40,578 nucleotides of DNA from Saprospiraceae bacterium (GCA_016712145.1 JADJRO010000002.1:1-40578), one strand, 5' to 3'; positions 25,090-34,845 are shown, numbered from the stretch's first letter. The notes: generated by a model not told the origin, from the sequence alone. Numbers and translations: made by a program.

Positions 25090-28000
25090 ATGAAGTATTT
25101 ATTAATTTCCACCTTGTGGTGGCCCTTTATGCATTGTACATTAACAGCCCAGAATTTGGATTTTGAATGTTTAACAGATGCAAGTTACATTCAGGAAGTT
25201 GAAACTTCGCAGTGCCCATTTGCTGATATGGATTCTGAAGAAATGGATGCTTTACCCAATGTAACTGTATTTATTAATATCCATTATGTTAAAGGCAGTT
25301 ACGGTAATTTTTATCCTGGAAACTCCAGCGGAGATCTCAAAGATGGAAATTACTATGCTGGTTTAATGCTCAATCATGCGAATTATGATTTAGATCATTT
25401 AATTCCAAATCCAGTTGGAATCAGCCACAAATTAGGAGATGCTAAAATCAACTACCAATTTTATACTGATCCCACAAATCTCAATGATTTATATGGTGGC
25501 ATTTGGTATTGGGATCGGGAACCTGCTTCCTTTCCTTATTCAAATGTTTTAAACATTGTTTTCTATAATGGTGATCCGCAACACGAATTGAATGGCTCTG
25601 CCTGTAATATTACAGGATGTTGCAATCGGATCAGCCTGTCAGGTGCTTACTACAATCTTTGGGAAAATCCAACGCAACCTCATTTTGGTCACTGGGCATT
25701 TGCACAATTGTTAAATCATGAAATGTTTCATACATTAGGCTTGTGTCATTCGTTTTATGCTGCAAACACATGCAATGACATCGACCCGACAGCCGAATGT
25801 TCTTGTGGTCCCGGTACTACTAGTTGTGGCAGTGGAGGATTTGGTTGTTGTTCATGGAATAGCCATAGTACGAATATTATGAATTATGCGCCTACGCTAA
25901 AATCACTGAGTCTGTGTCAATGGGGAACAGCTTATAACAATGCCATTTCAAAAAATTGCTCGTTCATAAATTTTTGCGAAACACAAACAGAACCATTAAT
26001 TATTGAAGCAGGTTCTCAAATCATTTGGGACCATTTGATGATTGTAAACCGACCCGTAATTGTAATGCCAACAGCATCCCTAACCATTACTTGTGAAGCA
26101 CGATTTAGTACGGAAGCTTATGTGGAAGTACGCCGTGGCGCTAAACTTACAGTTGATGGTGCGCTCTTAACGAATCTGTGTCCGGATGGTTTTTGGCCAG
26201 GCATCCAGGTATGGGGCAACCCAGGTAAATTACAACCAGACCCTGCAAATGGAATTAATGGTATCAACGACGCCGGTATTGTACAAGTAATTAATGGCGC
26301 TACCATACAGCATGCACGTACTGCAATATCAACCGGAGCATGGGCCCAAGGCGGATCTGTTGCCTGGTCTCATTTTGGCGGAGTGGTTTACTGTGAAAAT
26401 AGCAGCTTCATAGACAATCGCCGGGGTGTAGAATTTATGAAATACAACTATCCCAACAAAAGTAAATTTATCAATTGCACCTTCAGCGAAAGCGGAAATT
26501 ATGTAGCTAATTCAGTAGGAGTCACAATCTGGGAATGCAATGACATCACATTTAATCGCAACACATTTCGATTTTTAGATGTGGCAGGAATTTTTGGAAT
26601 AGACTTTGGTGCGAAAATTTATGATCACAACCAATTTTGGAATCTGCCAACAGGAATAGAATCGTATAATACCTTATTTTATAAAGGGAACTTAGACATA
26701 GGACAAAACAACAGCAATCCAAATTATTTTAAAAACAACAAAGTCCATATTTATTGTGCTTCTGGCAATGGTTTGGATCGGGTAAATATTATTAACAATG
26801 ACTTATTTGATGCCACGTTAAACGGCATTATACTGGAAGGTTCTAGTTATTATAATATAGAGAACAACCGATTTCGAAATATTCCATTGGCGGTAGTTTC
26901 CGATGCAAGTGGAGCTGATTACAATCTAATACATTGCAATCAATTTGACAAGCATGAAAATGGCATTTTATTTCGTGACATGAATGATCAAACCCAGTTC
27001 CTTGATAACTGCTTTCCTTCTTCCATTGCTATTGGTGTAGTGATTGAATCCGGTGCCACCATCCGCTCTGAACAAGGGGATCACTCCCGAGTAGCTAATA
27101 ATTGCCTACAATCACTTGTGGATATTCATGCATCTTCACCTTTTACTACATTTGCATATTTCTGCAGGCAACAACCAACAGCAATATATTGTGATGCTCA
27201 AGATGTTAATTGTGAAACTCCAACAAACAATTTGTCAGATGGAGGATTTAACAACTACTATGTGCATAAAACAAATGCAAAATCATCAACTGCATGCTCA
27301 AGCAATGTTGAAGATCATTTTAATCCAAATTTAAGTATTCAGGAATCTAGAATCAAACTAAAGTTTGCAAAAGACTTACTAGCTATAGATCCAGATAATA
27401 CTGATTTACAAAAAGAAGTCGAACTCGCAGCAGCGGAACTTAATTCAATTTTAAAATTTACTATTCATAATTTAGTAACTATAAATGCATATGAAGAGGC
27501 GTTACAGTTCTTAATCCCGGGACAATCCATCTTTGAGCTTAAACTTGCTGTTGGTTTGCATCTAATGCTCCAAAACTTAAACAAAGCAGAAGAATTATTA
27601 GTAGCCATTCCAGATACTAGTGAATGTTTAAATACATTTAAATACAGTCAATTATTAAACGTCAAACGAAAACGAGAACAATGGAATTCGAATCTAAATG
27701 AATTAGAACGACAAGTCTTAATAAATCTGGCAAATACCAAATCACCTGACAGATCCTATGCCAAAGCGCTATTGGCTTTACAAACCGGAGAATCCCAAGT
27801 TAGTCATTATTTAGCAACTTCAATACCGACAAATGCTCGTAAGGATATTAAGACAGTTCAGGAGTTTAATTATCTGGAATTATTTCCTAATCCAGTCAGT
27901 GGGATGCTTCAAATTAATTATAACAGTAAAATTTCCGGCGAAGCAAATTTTGAAATAGTTAGTATATTGGGTATTAAAATCACCGCAGGAAGTCTGGATA

Positions 28001-28116
28001 AAAGTGGAAAATTGCAATTGAATTTAAACCAATATCCTGATGGTGTCTATATATTTTGTTTACTAGATCCGAATGGAATTATAAATAGAAAGTATTTTAC
28101 AATAAATAAAAACTAA
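25090..28116 (+). CDS. secreted metzincin-type protease with parallel beta-helix and T9SS sorting domain
   Basis: A 1008-residue protein exported by the Sec and type IX routes. The order is: signal peptide (about 1-20, ending LTAQ); protease domain about 50-300 with the zinc motif HEMFHTLGLCH at H210-E211-H214-G217-H220 (HExxHxxGxxH); and the Met-turn 'STNIMNYAP' (M264), both hallmarks of metzincins. A cysteine-rich insert (CNDIDPTAECSCGPG..) lies between them. A right-handed parallel beta-helix runs from about 300 to 700 ('ENSSFIDNRRGVEF', 'NITFNRNTF', 'IILEGSSYYNIENNRF'), followed by a helical linker about 750-900. The type A sorting domain is about 920-1008 ('LELFPNPVSGMLQINYNS', 'YPDGVYIFCLL'). 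Protease and carbohydrate-fold modules together suggest an enzyme acting on surface glycoprotein or polymer; substrate is inference. First gene of a three-gene block. Confidence 0.88.
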   Translation: MKYLLISTLWWPFMHCTLTAQNLDFECLTDASYIQEVETSQCPFADMDSEEMDALPNVTVFINIHYVKGSYGNFYPGNSSGDLKDGNYYAGLMLNHANYDLDHLIPNPVGISHKLGDAKINYQFYTDPTNLNDLYGGIWYWDREPASFPYSNVLNIVFYNGDPQHELNGSACNITGCCNRISLSGAYYNLWENPTQPHFGHWAFAQLLNHEMFHTLGLCHSFYAANTCNDIDPTAECSCGPGTTSCGSGGFGCCSWNSHSTNIMNYAPTLKSLSLCQWGTAYNNAISKNCSFINFCETQTEPLIIEAGSQIIWDHLMIVNRPVIVMPTASLTITCEARFSTEAYVEVRRGAKLTVDGALLTNLCPDGFWPGIQVWGNPGKLQPDPANGINGINDAGIVQVINGATIQHARTAISTGAWAQGGSVAWSHFGGVVYCENSSFIDNRRGVEFMKYNYPNKSKFINCTFSESGNYVANSVGVTIWECNDITFNRNTFRFLDVAGIFGIDFGAKIYDHNQFWNLPTGIESYNTLFYKGNLDIGQNNSNPNYFKNNKVHIYCASGNGLDRVNIINNDLFDATLNGIILEGSSYYNIENNRFRNIPLAVVSDASGADYNLIHCNQFDKHENGILFRDMNDQTQFLDNCFPSSIAIGVVIESGATIRSEQGDHSRVANNCLQSLVDIHASSPFTTFAYFCRQQPTAIYCDAQDVNCETPTNNLSDGGFNNYYVHKTNAKSSTACSSNVEDHFNPNLSIQESRIKLKFAKDLLAIDPDNTDLQKEVELAAAELNSILKFTIHNLVTINAYEEALQFLIPGQSIFELKLAVGLHLMLQNLNKAEELLVAIPDTSECLNTFKYSQLLNVKRKREQWNSNLNELERQVLINLANTKSPDRSYAKALLALQTGESQVSHYLATSIPTNARKDIKTVQEFNYLELFPNPVSGMLQINYNSKISGEANFEIVSILGIKITAGSLDKSGKLQLNLNQYPDGVYIFCLLDPNGIINRKYFTINKN

Positions 28117-28138
28117 GTCAAGCTAATATATAAATACT

Positions 28139-29650
28139 ATGAAACCAACAATTTTTATCATCATTACAATACTATTTCTATCGCATCATTTAAATGGACA
28201 GCAATACTTTAGCCGACATTATGATTTCGAAGGAGATAACGATATCGCATGGAACATTGCGAAAGCAGGCTATCGATACGTGGTTTTCTCTGCCAATTAC
28301 TGCCACCAAAATAAAGTAAGTTGTTCTGGTTTACTATGTTTTGATGAAAATCTAGACTTGCTTTGGAAAATGCAAGTAGATAGTGTTGGCCCCTTATATG
28401 AAGAATGCATGACAACAGATGATCAGTTTATTTATTATTGTGTAACTCCTGATTACAACCCAAATTATGTCATGCGCTTGTATAAAATTGACCTGAATGG
28501 TAAACTCATACAAATGAAAGAATTAGGACCCTTTAGTAAAAGGATTTCCCCCATTGTGATGAATCACCACAATGGTGTACTTTATATGAATGTTGTATAT
28601 TGGCATGATGGTACTTTAAAAGGGTATGATTCAACACAGGTATGGTACATGGATAAATATTTTAATATAATCCATAGTTTTACCGATACGGATAAAAATT
28701 TATACGAAGATTTAACGGGTTATCTTCCAACCGCTAGTGGTAATTTTATTTCCAGCAAAACACACTACAATGCAAGTAGAATTATAAGAGGCGAAGTAAG
28801 ATTATTCAACCAAACTGGAAATATAATTCAAAACTTTCCCCTCCCTTGGACGCACGATGGAAAATATGGATTGGGATTAGAACCTGTCAAACCCACCCGG
28901 GATCATGGATGTGTAGGTTTATGGCATCAGGAAATCGAAGTATTTTTTAACGATACATTTCCGATGCAGCCTATGGTGTATAAAATGGATAGCTTGGGAA
29001 ACATACAATGGCATCACATTTTTTATAGCAAGCATCCAAAAAGAATTAAAAATTTATTTGAAGCTAAAAATGGAGATATTATACTTATAGGTGATAGTGA
29101 GAAATCAGGAAAATCATTTCCTTATAAATGTGGAGGATGGGTAGTCCGCTTATCGCCGGATGGTAAAATTCTATGGGAGAAAAGCTATAATGACAGCATT
29201 ACTCTTAATGGGTACAGCCATTTCTATGATGGCTTAGAAATGGAGAATGGAGAACTGCTGTTTTGTGGAAGCATTATGCCTAAGCGAAATCCCGGAATAA
29301 TTATCAATACGGATAATTGGATCATTCATACTGATAGAAACGGCTGTATATTACCCAGCTGTGATAGTTTCCAAGTTCTAACTAAACCAGATGACCTAAT
29401 AAAACAGCCACTAGCTGATATTCAATTTACAAATCCCGTCTTAAATGAGTGCTTGATTCAAAGTAAAACAATTGTCACGCCTGTAACGATTACAATCACA
29501 GATTTAAACTCAAATACTACTTACAAACAAATTATTTCCGGATTACCAATTAATTTAAATCTCAGTAGTATTCATGCAGGTGTTTACATTTTGTCAGTTT
29601 ATGATCCTAAAATTAATTTTAAAGTATGTTATAAATTATTAAAACTATGA
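28139..29650 (+). CDS. secreted propeller-like protein with T9SS sorting tail
   Basis: A 503-residue protein with signal peptide at about residues 1-20 (SHHLNGQQ). The body reads as repeated four-strand blades ('GLLCFDENLDLLWKMQVDS', 'RLYKIDLNGKLIQMKELG', 'WVVRLSPDGKILWEKSY'), the style of PQQ/WD-type beta-propellers in Bacteroidota surface proteins. The C-terminal ~75 residues form a sorting-type domain ('TPVTITITDLNSNTTYKQII', 'IHAGVYILSVYDP'). No catalytic residues stand out, so it is likely a binding or adhesin part. It starts 22 bases after the metzincin gene and its stop overlaps the next gene's start in ATGA, indicating tight co-translation. Confidence 0.8.
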   Translation: MKPTIFIIITILFLSHHLNGQQYFSRHYDFEGDNDIAWNIAKAGYRYVVFSANYCHQNKVSCSGLLCFDENLDLLWKMQVDSVGPLYEECMTTDDQFIYYCVTPDYNPNYVMRLYKIDLNGKLIQMKELGPFSKRISPIVMNHHNGVLYMNVVYWHDGTLKGYDSTQVWYMDKYFNIIHSFTDTDKNLYEDLTGYLPTASGNFISSKTHYNASRIIRGEVRLFNQTGNIIQNFPLPWTHDGKYGLGLEPVKPTRDHGCVGLWHQEIEVFFNDTFPMQPMVYKMDSLGNIQWHHIFYSKHPKRIKNLFEAKNGDIILIGDSEKSGKSFPYKCGGWVVRLSPDGKILWEKSYNDSITLNGYSHFYDGLEMENGELLFCGSIMPKRNPGIIINTDNWIIHTDRNGCILPSCDSFQVLTKPDDLIKQPLADIQFTNPVLNECLIQSKTIVTPVTITITDLNSNTTYKQIISGLPINLNLSSIHAGVYILSVYDPKINFKVCYKLLKL

Positions 29651-30546
29651 CCCAACTAATTCAGGCATGTAAATACTTTTGCAACTCCAGGAAACGTTTT
29701 AAATTTCTTTACCTTGCGTTAATTTACAATTTAGCTATCCTCAATGCGCAACATTTAGTCGAGAAAGAAAATCAATGGAATGTAGCAATATATCCAACTT
29801 TTACGCCCGACTTTCATTCGTACGCGATTAAAATTCTAGATGATACGTTGGTTAATGGATTAGTGTATCACAAGGTTTACTATTCATACGACTCCATTAA
29901 TACAGTTTGGAATTACAGATATGGCTTTATTCGAGAGGATACTTTAAAGAGAGTATATTATAAAAGGGATCATGATAACGAAGTGCTTTTATATGATTTT
30001 AATCTGAACGTAAATGATACGTTTAAAATCGATGAATTTTGTACACTCCAGGTCGTCGAAATTGATTCGATATCATTGAATGATGGGCAAACCAGAAAGC
30101 GACTTAAGCTAGTTCGCAAAGGAGAACCGGGTTGGGGACACGAATATTGGATTGATGGTATAGGCAGTCAATTTGGGCTTATCAATCATTTTGGATTTTG
30201 TGTAACCGACTATTCTGATGTACTACTTTGTTTTTATAATAATAATAAACTACTATTTCCAATGGCTCCCGCTTCTTGCTTTTTAACAAAAAATGATGAA
30301 GCATCAAATAAACCTAGAATTAAATTATTTCCAAATCCGTTTCATTCATATATAAAATTTGAGAATAGCAATTCACAATTTAGGAGTTTTAAATTAACTA
30401 CCTTGACTGGAAAAGTCATGTTAAATGGTCGATTCGAAGACGCAGGTTCAAAAATCAATACGGAAGCTTTAATTTATGGTATTTACCTCTTCATTGTTGA
30501 AGCAGAAAATGGAAAGCAATGTGTATCACGATTAATAAAATATTAA
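29647..30546 (+). CDS. secreted protein with T9SS type A sorting domain
   Basis: A 299-residue protein starting inside the ATGA overlap with the propeller gene. The signal-like segment is late (about residues 19-35, FKFLYLALIYNLAILNAQ), which suggests a basic N-terminal extension or a later start. The middle is a beta-rich domain with 'WNVAIYPTFTPDFHSY' and 'GHEYWIDGIGSQFGLINHFG'; the latter is frequent in T9SS proteins of unknown function. The tail is a type A sorting domain, about 225-299 ('IKLFPNPFHSYIKFENSNS', 'LIYGIYLFIVEAENG'). Function unknown. Third gene of the secreted block and followed by a terminator at 30603. Confidence 0.8.
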   Translation: MTQLIQACKYFCNSRKRFKFLYLALIYNLAILNAQHLVEKENQWNVAIYPTFTPDFHSYAIKILDDTLVNGLVYHKVYYSYDSINTVWNYRYGFIREDTLKRVYYKRDHDNEVLLYDFNLNVNDTFKIDEFCTLQVVEIDSISLNDGQTRKRLKLVRKGEPGWGHEYWIDGIGSQFGLINHFGFCVTDYSDVLLCFYNNNKLLFPMAPASCFLTKNDEASNKPRIKLFPNPFHSYIKFENSNSQFRSFKLTTLTGKVMLNGRFEDAGSKINTEALIYGIYLFIVEAENGKQCVSRLIKY

Positions 30547-30602
30547 TGGGCTGTAAACTTGAGTGTAAAAAAGTTTTCATTGTATACAAATTTATATAAA
30601 AC

Positions 30603-30631
30603 ACAAAAGCCACTCTTTGAGTGGCTTTTGT
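30603..30631. terminator. bidirectional intrinsic terminator between the T9SS block and tRNA-Val
   Basis: A perfect 13-base stem, ACAAAAGCCACTC against GAGTGGCTTTTGT, with a three-base loop. It is flanked by A-rich and T-rich sequence on both sides, so it can stop the plus-strand T9SS transcript and the minus-strand tRNA-Val transcript. Confidence 0.85.
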
Positions 30632-30635
30632 TGTG

Positions 30636-30710
30636 TGGGAGATACTGGGTTCGAACCAGTGACCCTCTGCTTGTAAGGCAGATGCTCTGAACCAGCTGAG
30701 CTAATCTCCC
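30636..30710 (-). tRNA. tRNA-Val (anticodon UAC)
   Basis: A full cloverleaf on the minus strand: acceptor GGGAGAT against ATCTCCC, D arm GCTC/GAGC, anticodon arm TCTGC-CTTACAA-GCAGA with TAC at positions 34-36, T arm ACTGG-TTCGAAC-CCAGT, and discriminator A. The 3' CCA is not encoded. Transcription most likely comes from the promoter at 30806-30836 through the broken tRNA-like copy, and ends at the hairpin 30603-30631. Confidence 0.95.
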
Positions 30711-30715
30711 CTTTT

Positions 30716-30788
30716 TATTTTCTCTCCATTGTTCCAGTGACCCTGGCGCCTTTAGCGCCATGCTCTGAACCAGATGAGCTATTTTTCC
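30716..30788 (-). pseudogene. broken tRNA-Val-like copy upstream of the intact tRNA-Val
   Basis: The D arm AGCTCATCTGGTTCAGAGCA and the variable/T-stem part GGGTCACTGG are near-identical to the intact neighbour. The anticodon arm is replaced by a perfect hairpin TGGCGC-TAAAG-GCGCCA, and the T loop TTCGAAC is lost (AACAATGG instead), so no cloverleaf can form. It therefore looks like an old tandem duplicate, decayed in place. It would be the first element transcribed from the promoter upstream. Confidence 0.8.
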
Positions 30789-30805
30789 GAATTCATTAGG
30801 GGCTG

Positions 30806-30836
30806 CAAATATAATGGAGCCGTCATTTATTACAAA
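30806..30836 (-). promoter_or_regulatory. consensus Bacteroidota promoter for the tRNA-Val unit
   Basis: On the minus strand, TTTG (30833-30836) is followed by exactly 19 bases and then TATATTTG (30806-30813). This is a textbook -33/-7 pair of the Bacteroidota housekeeping sigma factor. The start point would be near 30799, about 11 bases before the broken tRNA copy. Confidence 0.85.
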
Positions 30837-30877
30837 ACAAATTTAAAATTTAAATTATTGTATTGATATTCAGCCCT

Positions 30878-32329
30878 TTATGATGATTCAACTTCCGACT
30901 TAAGGCGTATAAAATCACGTAGATCAATCATCTTTAATAAGATTGCCAGGAAAAGGATCCCTACTAATGATAATGTCATTCCTATCCGCCAATCGTCAAC
31001 ATTGGATTTAAACAGTGAACTTACACAATATGCAATGAACATTAGAAAAATCATTTTTAACCAAATTACTGATTTTAAATGGATGATTTGTTTTTGTTGC
31101 AAGTAAATAATTTGAATACCAAATAAAAAACTATGCGTAATGACTGTGACGTAAGCTACACCAATCAATTGCAAGCTTTTAATTAAGTAAACATTTAATA
31201 CAAAACTAATAATACCTGCCAGCATGTAAAATAAAAACAATTGACGCTCTTTGTGTATTGCTTGAAATAAGGCTCCAAAAATATAATTTAAACTCGCGGG
31301 TAAAAAAGAAAGCATCAATAAACAAAAAATAAACTCCCAATAATTGTTGTTTTGATTGTATAGTAAATTCATAAGTTCCTTTGCATAAAAACAACTGCTC
31401 ATAACCAATGCAATTGTAAATGCAAACAATAAATTCAAAGCCATTTTTAATAGCTCGGTCAGTTTATCTACATCCTTGTATAAAACCGAAAACATTGCCA
31501 GTAATAAACTTCCAAATGCAAGAGACACCATGCTGGATGCTTCAAAAATACGCATGGAGGCCGCATAAATTCCGGCTTGTTCGTCACCATTTTCAAGCCA
31601 TTTACCTATTAATAACACATCCAACTTGGTATACATTGTACTGAATAAAAAAATCAGGCTAAAAGGAATACAAGCCTTTATTATGGGCTTCAACTTCATA
31701 AAATGGACTGTCGGCCAGTTTATACGAATTCCTTTAATTAACAAAAAACAAACAGCAAGAACTAAGCAGCTGCCGATTGAAATGGTTTGAATCCAAACAA
31801 ATCCTTGTACACTCAAATACTGTTTTAATTCAGGATACCACAAAATAAAGGCCCCAAAAATAATCAACAAGATCCGATCTAAAATCGACAAAAAACTATC
31901 CGATTTATAATACCCTAATCCGGAAATTACAGACCGAATAAAAAATACAGCACTGATTAAAATTTGATTAAAAACTAAATGCAGAATTAATGAAAGTTGA
32001 ATCTTTTCATAATCAAACACAAGGATAAATAGTACAATACAAATTGCATAAAGTAAAGAAAGTAAGATTTTTAGACCTATTAATTGATTGAAATTGTTTT
32101 CAACGTTTGCCCTGTTTTGACTTACGAAACGATTGGTATAATTTTGAATTCCAAAATCATTAATGAACTGAAATAACAAGGTAAAATTGAGCAGTTTATA
32201 ATATAAACCATAATCCGTCGTACCCAAAACCAATTGAAATTGACGATCTATCCCCAAGAGGTATATGGCTTTAACAAACAAATTCAAGCCAATTAATAAG
32301 ACAATATTAATTGCAAAGGTCTTTTTCAT
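30878..32329 (-). CDS. oligosaccharide flippase / polysaccharide biosynthesis membrane protein (Wzx-like)
   Basis: A 483-residue protein with about 12-14 hydrophobic segments of the MATE/MVF flippase superfamily. The N-terminal 'LGTTDYGLYYKLLNFTLLFQ' and 'FINDFGIQNYTNRFVSQNRA' are the conserved first-loop phrases of Wzx/RfbX flippases, which move lipid-linked oligosaccharide units across the inner membrane. There are no glycosyltransferase genes adjacent, so its polymer is unknown; many Bacteroidota have stand-alone copies. Its start faces the divergent T9SS type B gene at 32431 across a 101-base gap. Confidence 0.88.
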   Translation of the reverse strand: MKKTFAINIVLLIGLNLFVKAIYLLGIDRQFQLVLGTTDYGLYYKLLNFTLLFQFINDFGIQNYTNRFVSQNRANVENNFNQLIGLKILLSLLYAICIVLFILVFDYEKIQLSLILHLVFNQILISAVFFIRSVISGLGYYKSDSFLSILDRILLIIFGAFILWYPELKQYLSVQGFVWIQTISIGSCLVLAVCFLLIKGIRINWPTVHFMKLKPIIKACIPFSLIFLFSTMYTKLDVLLIGKWLENGDEQAGIYAASMRIFEASSMVSLAFGSLLLAMFSVLYKDVDKLTELLKMALNLLFAFTIALVMSSCFYAKELMNLLYNQNNNYWEFIFCLLMLSFLPASLNYIFGALFQAIHKERQLFLFYMLAGIISFVLNVYLIKSLQLIGVAYVTVITHSFLFGIQIIYLQQKQIIHLKSVIWLKMIFLMFIAYCVSSLFKSNVDDWRIGMTLSLVGILFLAILLKMIDLRDFIRLKSEVESS

Positions 32330-32430
32330 GAAGGATTTGCAAGATACAAAGCATTCTCAAGTGATTTGATTTGAATAGGCTTATTACATTCAATTGAAAT
32401 ATACTACATTGTCATTAAATTGAATTTCTT

Positions 32431-34845
32431 ATGCAACATGCCATTCGCATATTTCTTTTTACCATTATATTATTAATTATAAATCAAGGAATTGCGCAAT
32501 CAATCCGCTTTCAAAAGACTTACGGTCCACAGGCTTTTGTCCCAGGAAGTAAAAATAATGAAGCCAGTTTTTATGATGTGGAAACACTTTCGGATGATGG
32601 GTTCGTAACGCTCGGATTTCTAACAGACACCTTGACGCCTCAGCATTCAGAAGGCTTTATAAGCCGTTATGATTGCACCGGCCGCGTACTATGGACTAAA
32701 ACATTGGGTGCTTCAGGAGCTCCTACCAACACCAATGCAGGCATCGTAGAAACACCTGAAGGCGATATCGTTTTCAGCTTTAATCTTGGAACTGGCTTTT
32801 TTCGTGCTTCCATTTTAGCTGGTCGAATTTCAAAATCAGGACAAGTCATGTGGATGAAACGCATAGGTAATAATACAGAATTCGGTAGAGATTTGGTCCA
32901 AACACCGGATGGAGGTTTTGTAATTGTAGGAAATACCGCTTTTCATGGTACTGATAATACAGCTGCTGACATTTATATGTTGAAGCTGGATGCGAATGGC
33001 AGTATTCTTTGGTCAAAAACATTTGGCAATCCTGCAGGAACTTATGACGAAGCATATGCTGTTAAACTTGACTCCAAAACAAATCTTATCGTCACAGGTC
33101 GATGCATTGCGGATGCAACATTTCAGGCATTTATTTTAAAAGCTGATCCCAATGGGAATCCCATTGCATTTAAAACCTATGGATACAACAACCAACGAAC
33201 CAATGCATTTGATTTATTGGTAGATGCCCAGGATAATTACCTGATTACAGGTTTCACAACCATTTTGGAAAGCGATCATACGAGTTCTGAAAGTGATCCA
33301 TTTCTTATTAAAGTAGACAGTGCAATGAATACCGTATTTGCAAATGTTTATGAAGTTAACAATGGACGAGATTTTAGCACGATCGGAGAGGGACTTGCTC
33401 TTTTAAACAATGGTGACTACGCAATTGGTGTGAGTACCTTGTCTTTTTCATCTCACGATATTTCAGGTCCAAGTGCACCAAATAAAAATGCCTTGTACGT
33501 AATTCGAAAAGATGGTAGTATTCGTAAAGCCCTTTTATACAATATGCACGGCTCGCAGTATACCCGTGTGCGAAAAAGCAGCATGGGTTCTGTATTATTG
33601 GGTGGATTTTCAAGAGCATATACTGATAAAAATGTCAGTCAAGGTTTGATAATCAAAACAGATAATCAATTTCTTTCCGGTTGTCATGATATCGATGTAA
33701 CTCCAGAATTGGCTATTTACAAACCCACCTGGCAGATAGCTGACTTTAGTTATCAATTAAAATCAGGACATCGAATCATTGATTATAGTAACTACAAGGA
33801 TTCTTTATTAAAAGAATTTACCTTATGCGAAGAAATTCCTTTACTGACCCCAGAATTTGATGCACCAACTACAACTTGTCCTGGTGAAGTTCAGTTTATA
33901 GATCAATCTGCCGGTCCAGGAACAGGCTATTGGATCATTGATCAAGATACCATTCGTCAGGATGGTGATCTTAACTATTTATTTCATAATCCCGGAACGT
34001 ATGCTGTGACAAGGGTTTTACAATTTAGTTGTGTCGTAAAAAGCATTACTAAAAATCTGATTGTAAAATCCGGGTTTGTAGATACTGTTTTTGCAAGCAT
34101 TTGCGAAGGATCTAGTTTTACTTTTAAAGGAAATAATTTTGACAAAGAGGGGATTAATTTGCTAAAAATTCCTGGACAAGGTGGTGTTTGCGATTCAACA
34201 TATATTATTGATATTAAAAAAATCAAGGTCGATTCGGCCATTGTCTCTCAGGAGTTTTGCGGAAAAGAATTTAAACTCCACAATCAAAGCTATACGAATC
34301 CTGGAAAGTATCAATTGATACTTAAGAGTCAAGCAGCTTGTGACAGCTTGATAATAAGTTTGAACCTTTCTAAGATTTATAAAACAGATACCCTTATTGA
34401 ATTAGACACTGTTTACTTTTGCGATCATTTTCAATATGGTGATACGATATTAACCAAATCCGGTATTTATCAAAAAGTTGCCTTTGATACCCTTGATGAT
34501 TGTGGCATTAAATATTTTAATGCTATTTTGGTAGATGATTGTGATTGTTTAAAATTTCCAAATGTCTTTACACCTGATAATGGCGATCAATTAAATAATG
34601 ATTTTAGGCCAGCAAATAAATGCGGAGATGTAATTGAAGAGTATAAAATAAAAATCTACAATCGTTGGGGACAAATTATTTACGACTTTACAGGAGATTA
34701 CAAAACTGGATGGGATGGGAAGTATAAATCATTACCAGCACCAGTTGAAACCTATATGTACTTGGCAGAATTTAAAATACGCTATGTTGAAAACCAAGCA
34801 GCAGTAACTAAACAAAAATCCGGATCCTTTAGTATCATTCGGTAG
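32431..34845 (+). CDS. large secreted surface protein: propeller, PKD domain and T9SS type B sorting domain
   Basis: An 804-residue protein with signal peptide at about residues 1-22 (NQGIAQ). A propeller-like region spans about 25-430, made of repeats such as 'GFISRYDCTGRVLWTKTLG', 'IYMLKLDANGSILWSKTFG' and 'AFILKADPNGNPIAFKTYG'. A PKD-type fold follows at about 468-545 ('TTCPGEVQFIDQSAGPGTGY', 'NPGTYAVTRVLQ'). A gliding-associated type B sorting domain ends it at about 705-804 ('FPNVFTPDNGDQLNNDF', 'IKIYNRWGQIIYDF', 'GWDGKYK'). The type B tail means export by T9SS, usually with attachment to the surface or release by a partner. No catalytic centre is visible; adhesion or display is the likely role. 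Single gene. Confidence 0.9.
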   Translation: MQHAIRIFLFTIILLIINQGIAQSIRFQKTYGPQAFVPGSKNNEASFYDVETLSDDGFVTLGFLTDTLTPQHSEGFISRYDCTGRVLWTKTLGASGAPTNTNAGIVETPEGDIVFSFNLGTGFFRASILAGRISKSGQVMWMKRIGNNTEFGRDLVQTPDGGFVIVGNTAFHGTDNTAADIYMLKLDANGSILWSKTFGNPAGTYDEAYAVKLDSKTNLIVTGRCIADATFQAFILKADPNGNPIAFKTYGYNNQRTNAFDLLVDAQDNYLITGFTTILESDHTSSESDPFLIKVDSAMNTVFANVYEVNNGRDFSTIGEGLALLNNGDYAIGVSTLSFSSHDISGPSAPNKNALYVIRKDGSIRKALLYNMHGSQYTRVRKSSMGSVLLGGFSRAYTDKNVSQGLIIKTDNQFLSGCHDIDVTPELAIYKPTWQIADFSYQLKSGHRIIDYSNYKDSLLKEFTLCEEIPLLTPEFDAPTTTCPGEVQFIDQSAGPGTGYWIIDQDTIRQDGDLNYLFHNPGTYAVTRVLQFSCVVKSITKNLIVKSGFVDTVFASICEGSSFTFKGNNFDKEGINLLKIPGQGGVCDSTYIIDIKKIKVDSAIVSQEFCGKEFKLHNQSYTNPGKYQLILKSQAACDSLIISLNLSKIYKTDTLIELDTVYFCDHFQYGDTILTKSGIYQKVAFDTLDDCGIKYFNAILVDDCDCLKFPNVFTPDNGDQLNNDFRPANKCGDVIEEYKIKIYNRWGQIIYDFTGDYKTGWDGKYKSLPAPVETYMYLAEFKIRYVENQAAVTKQKSGSFSIIR

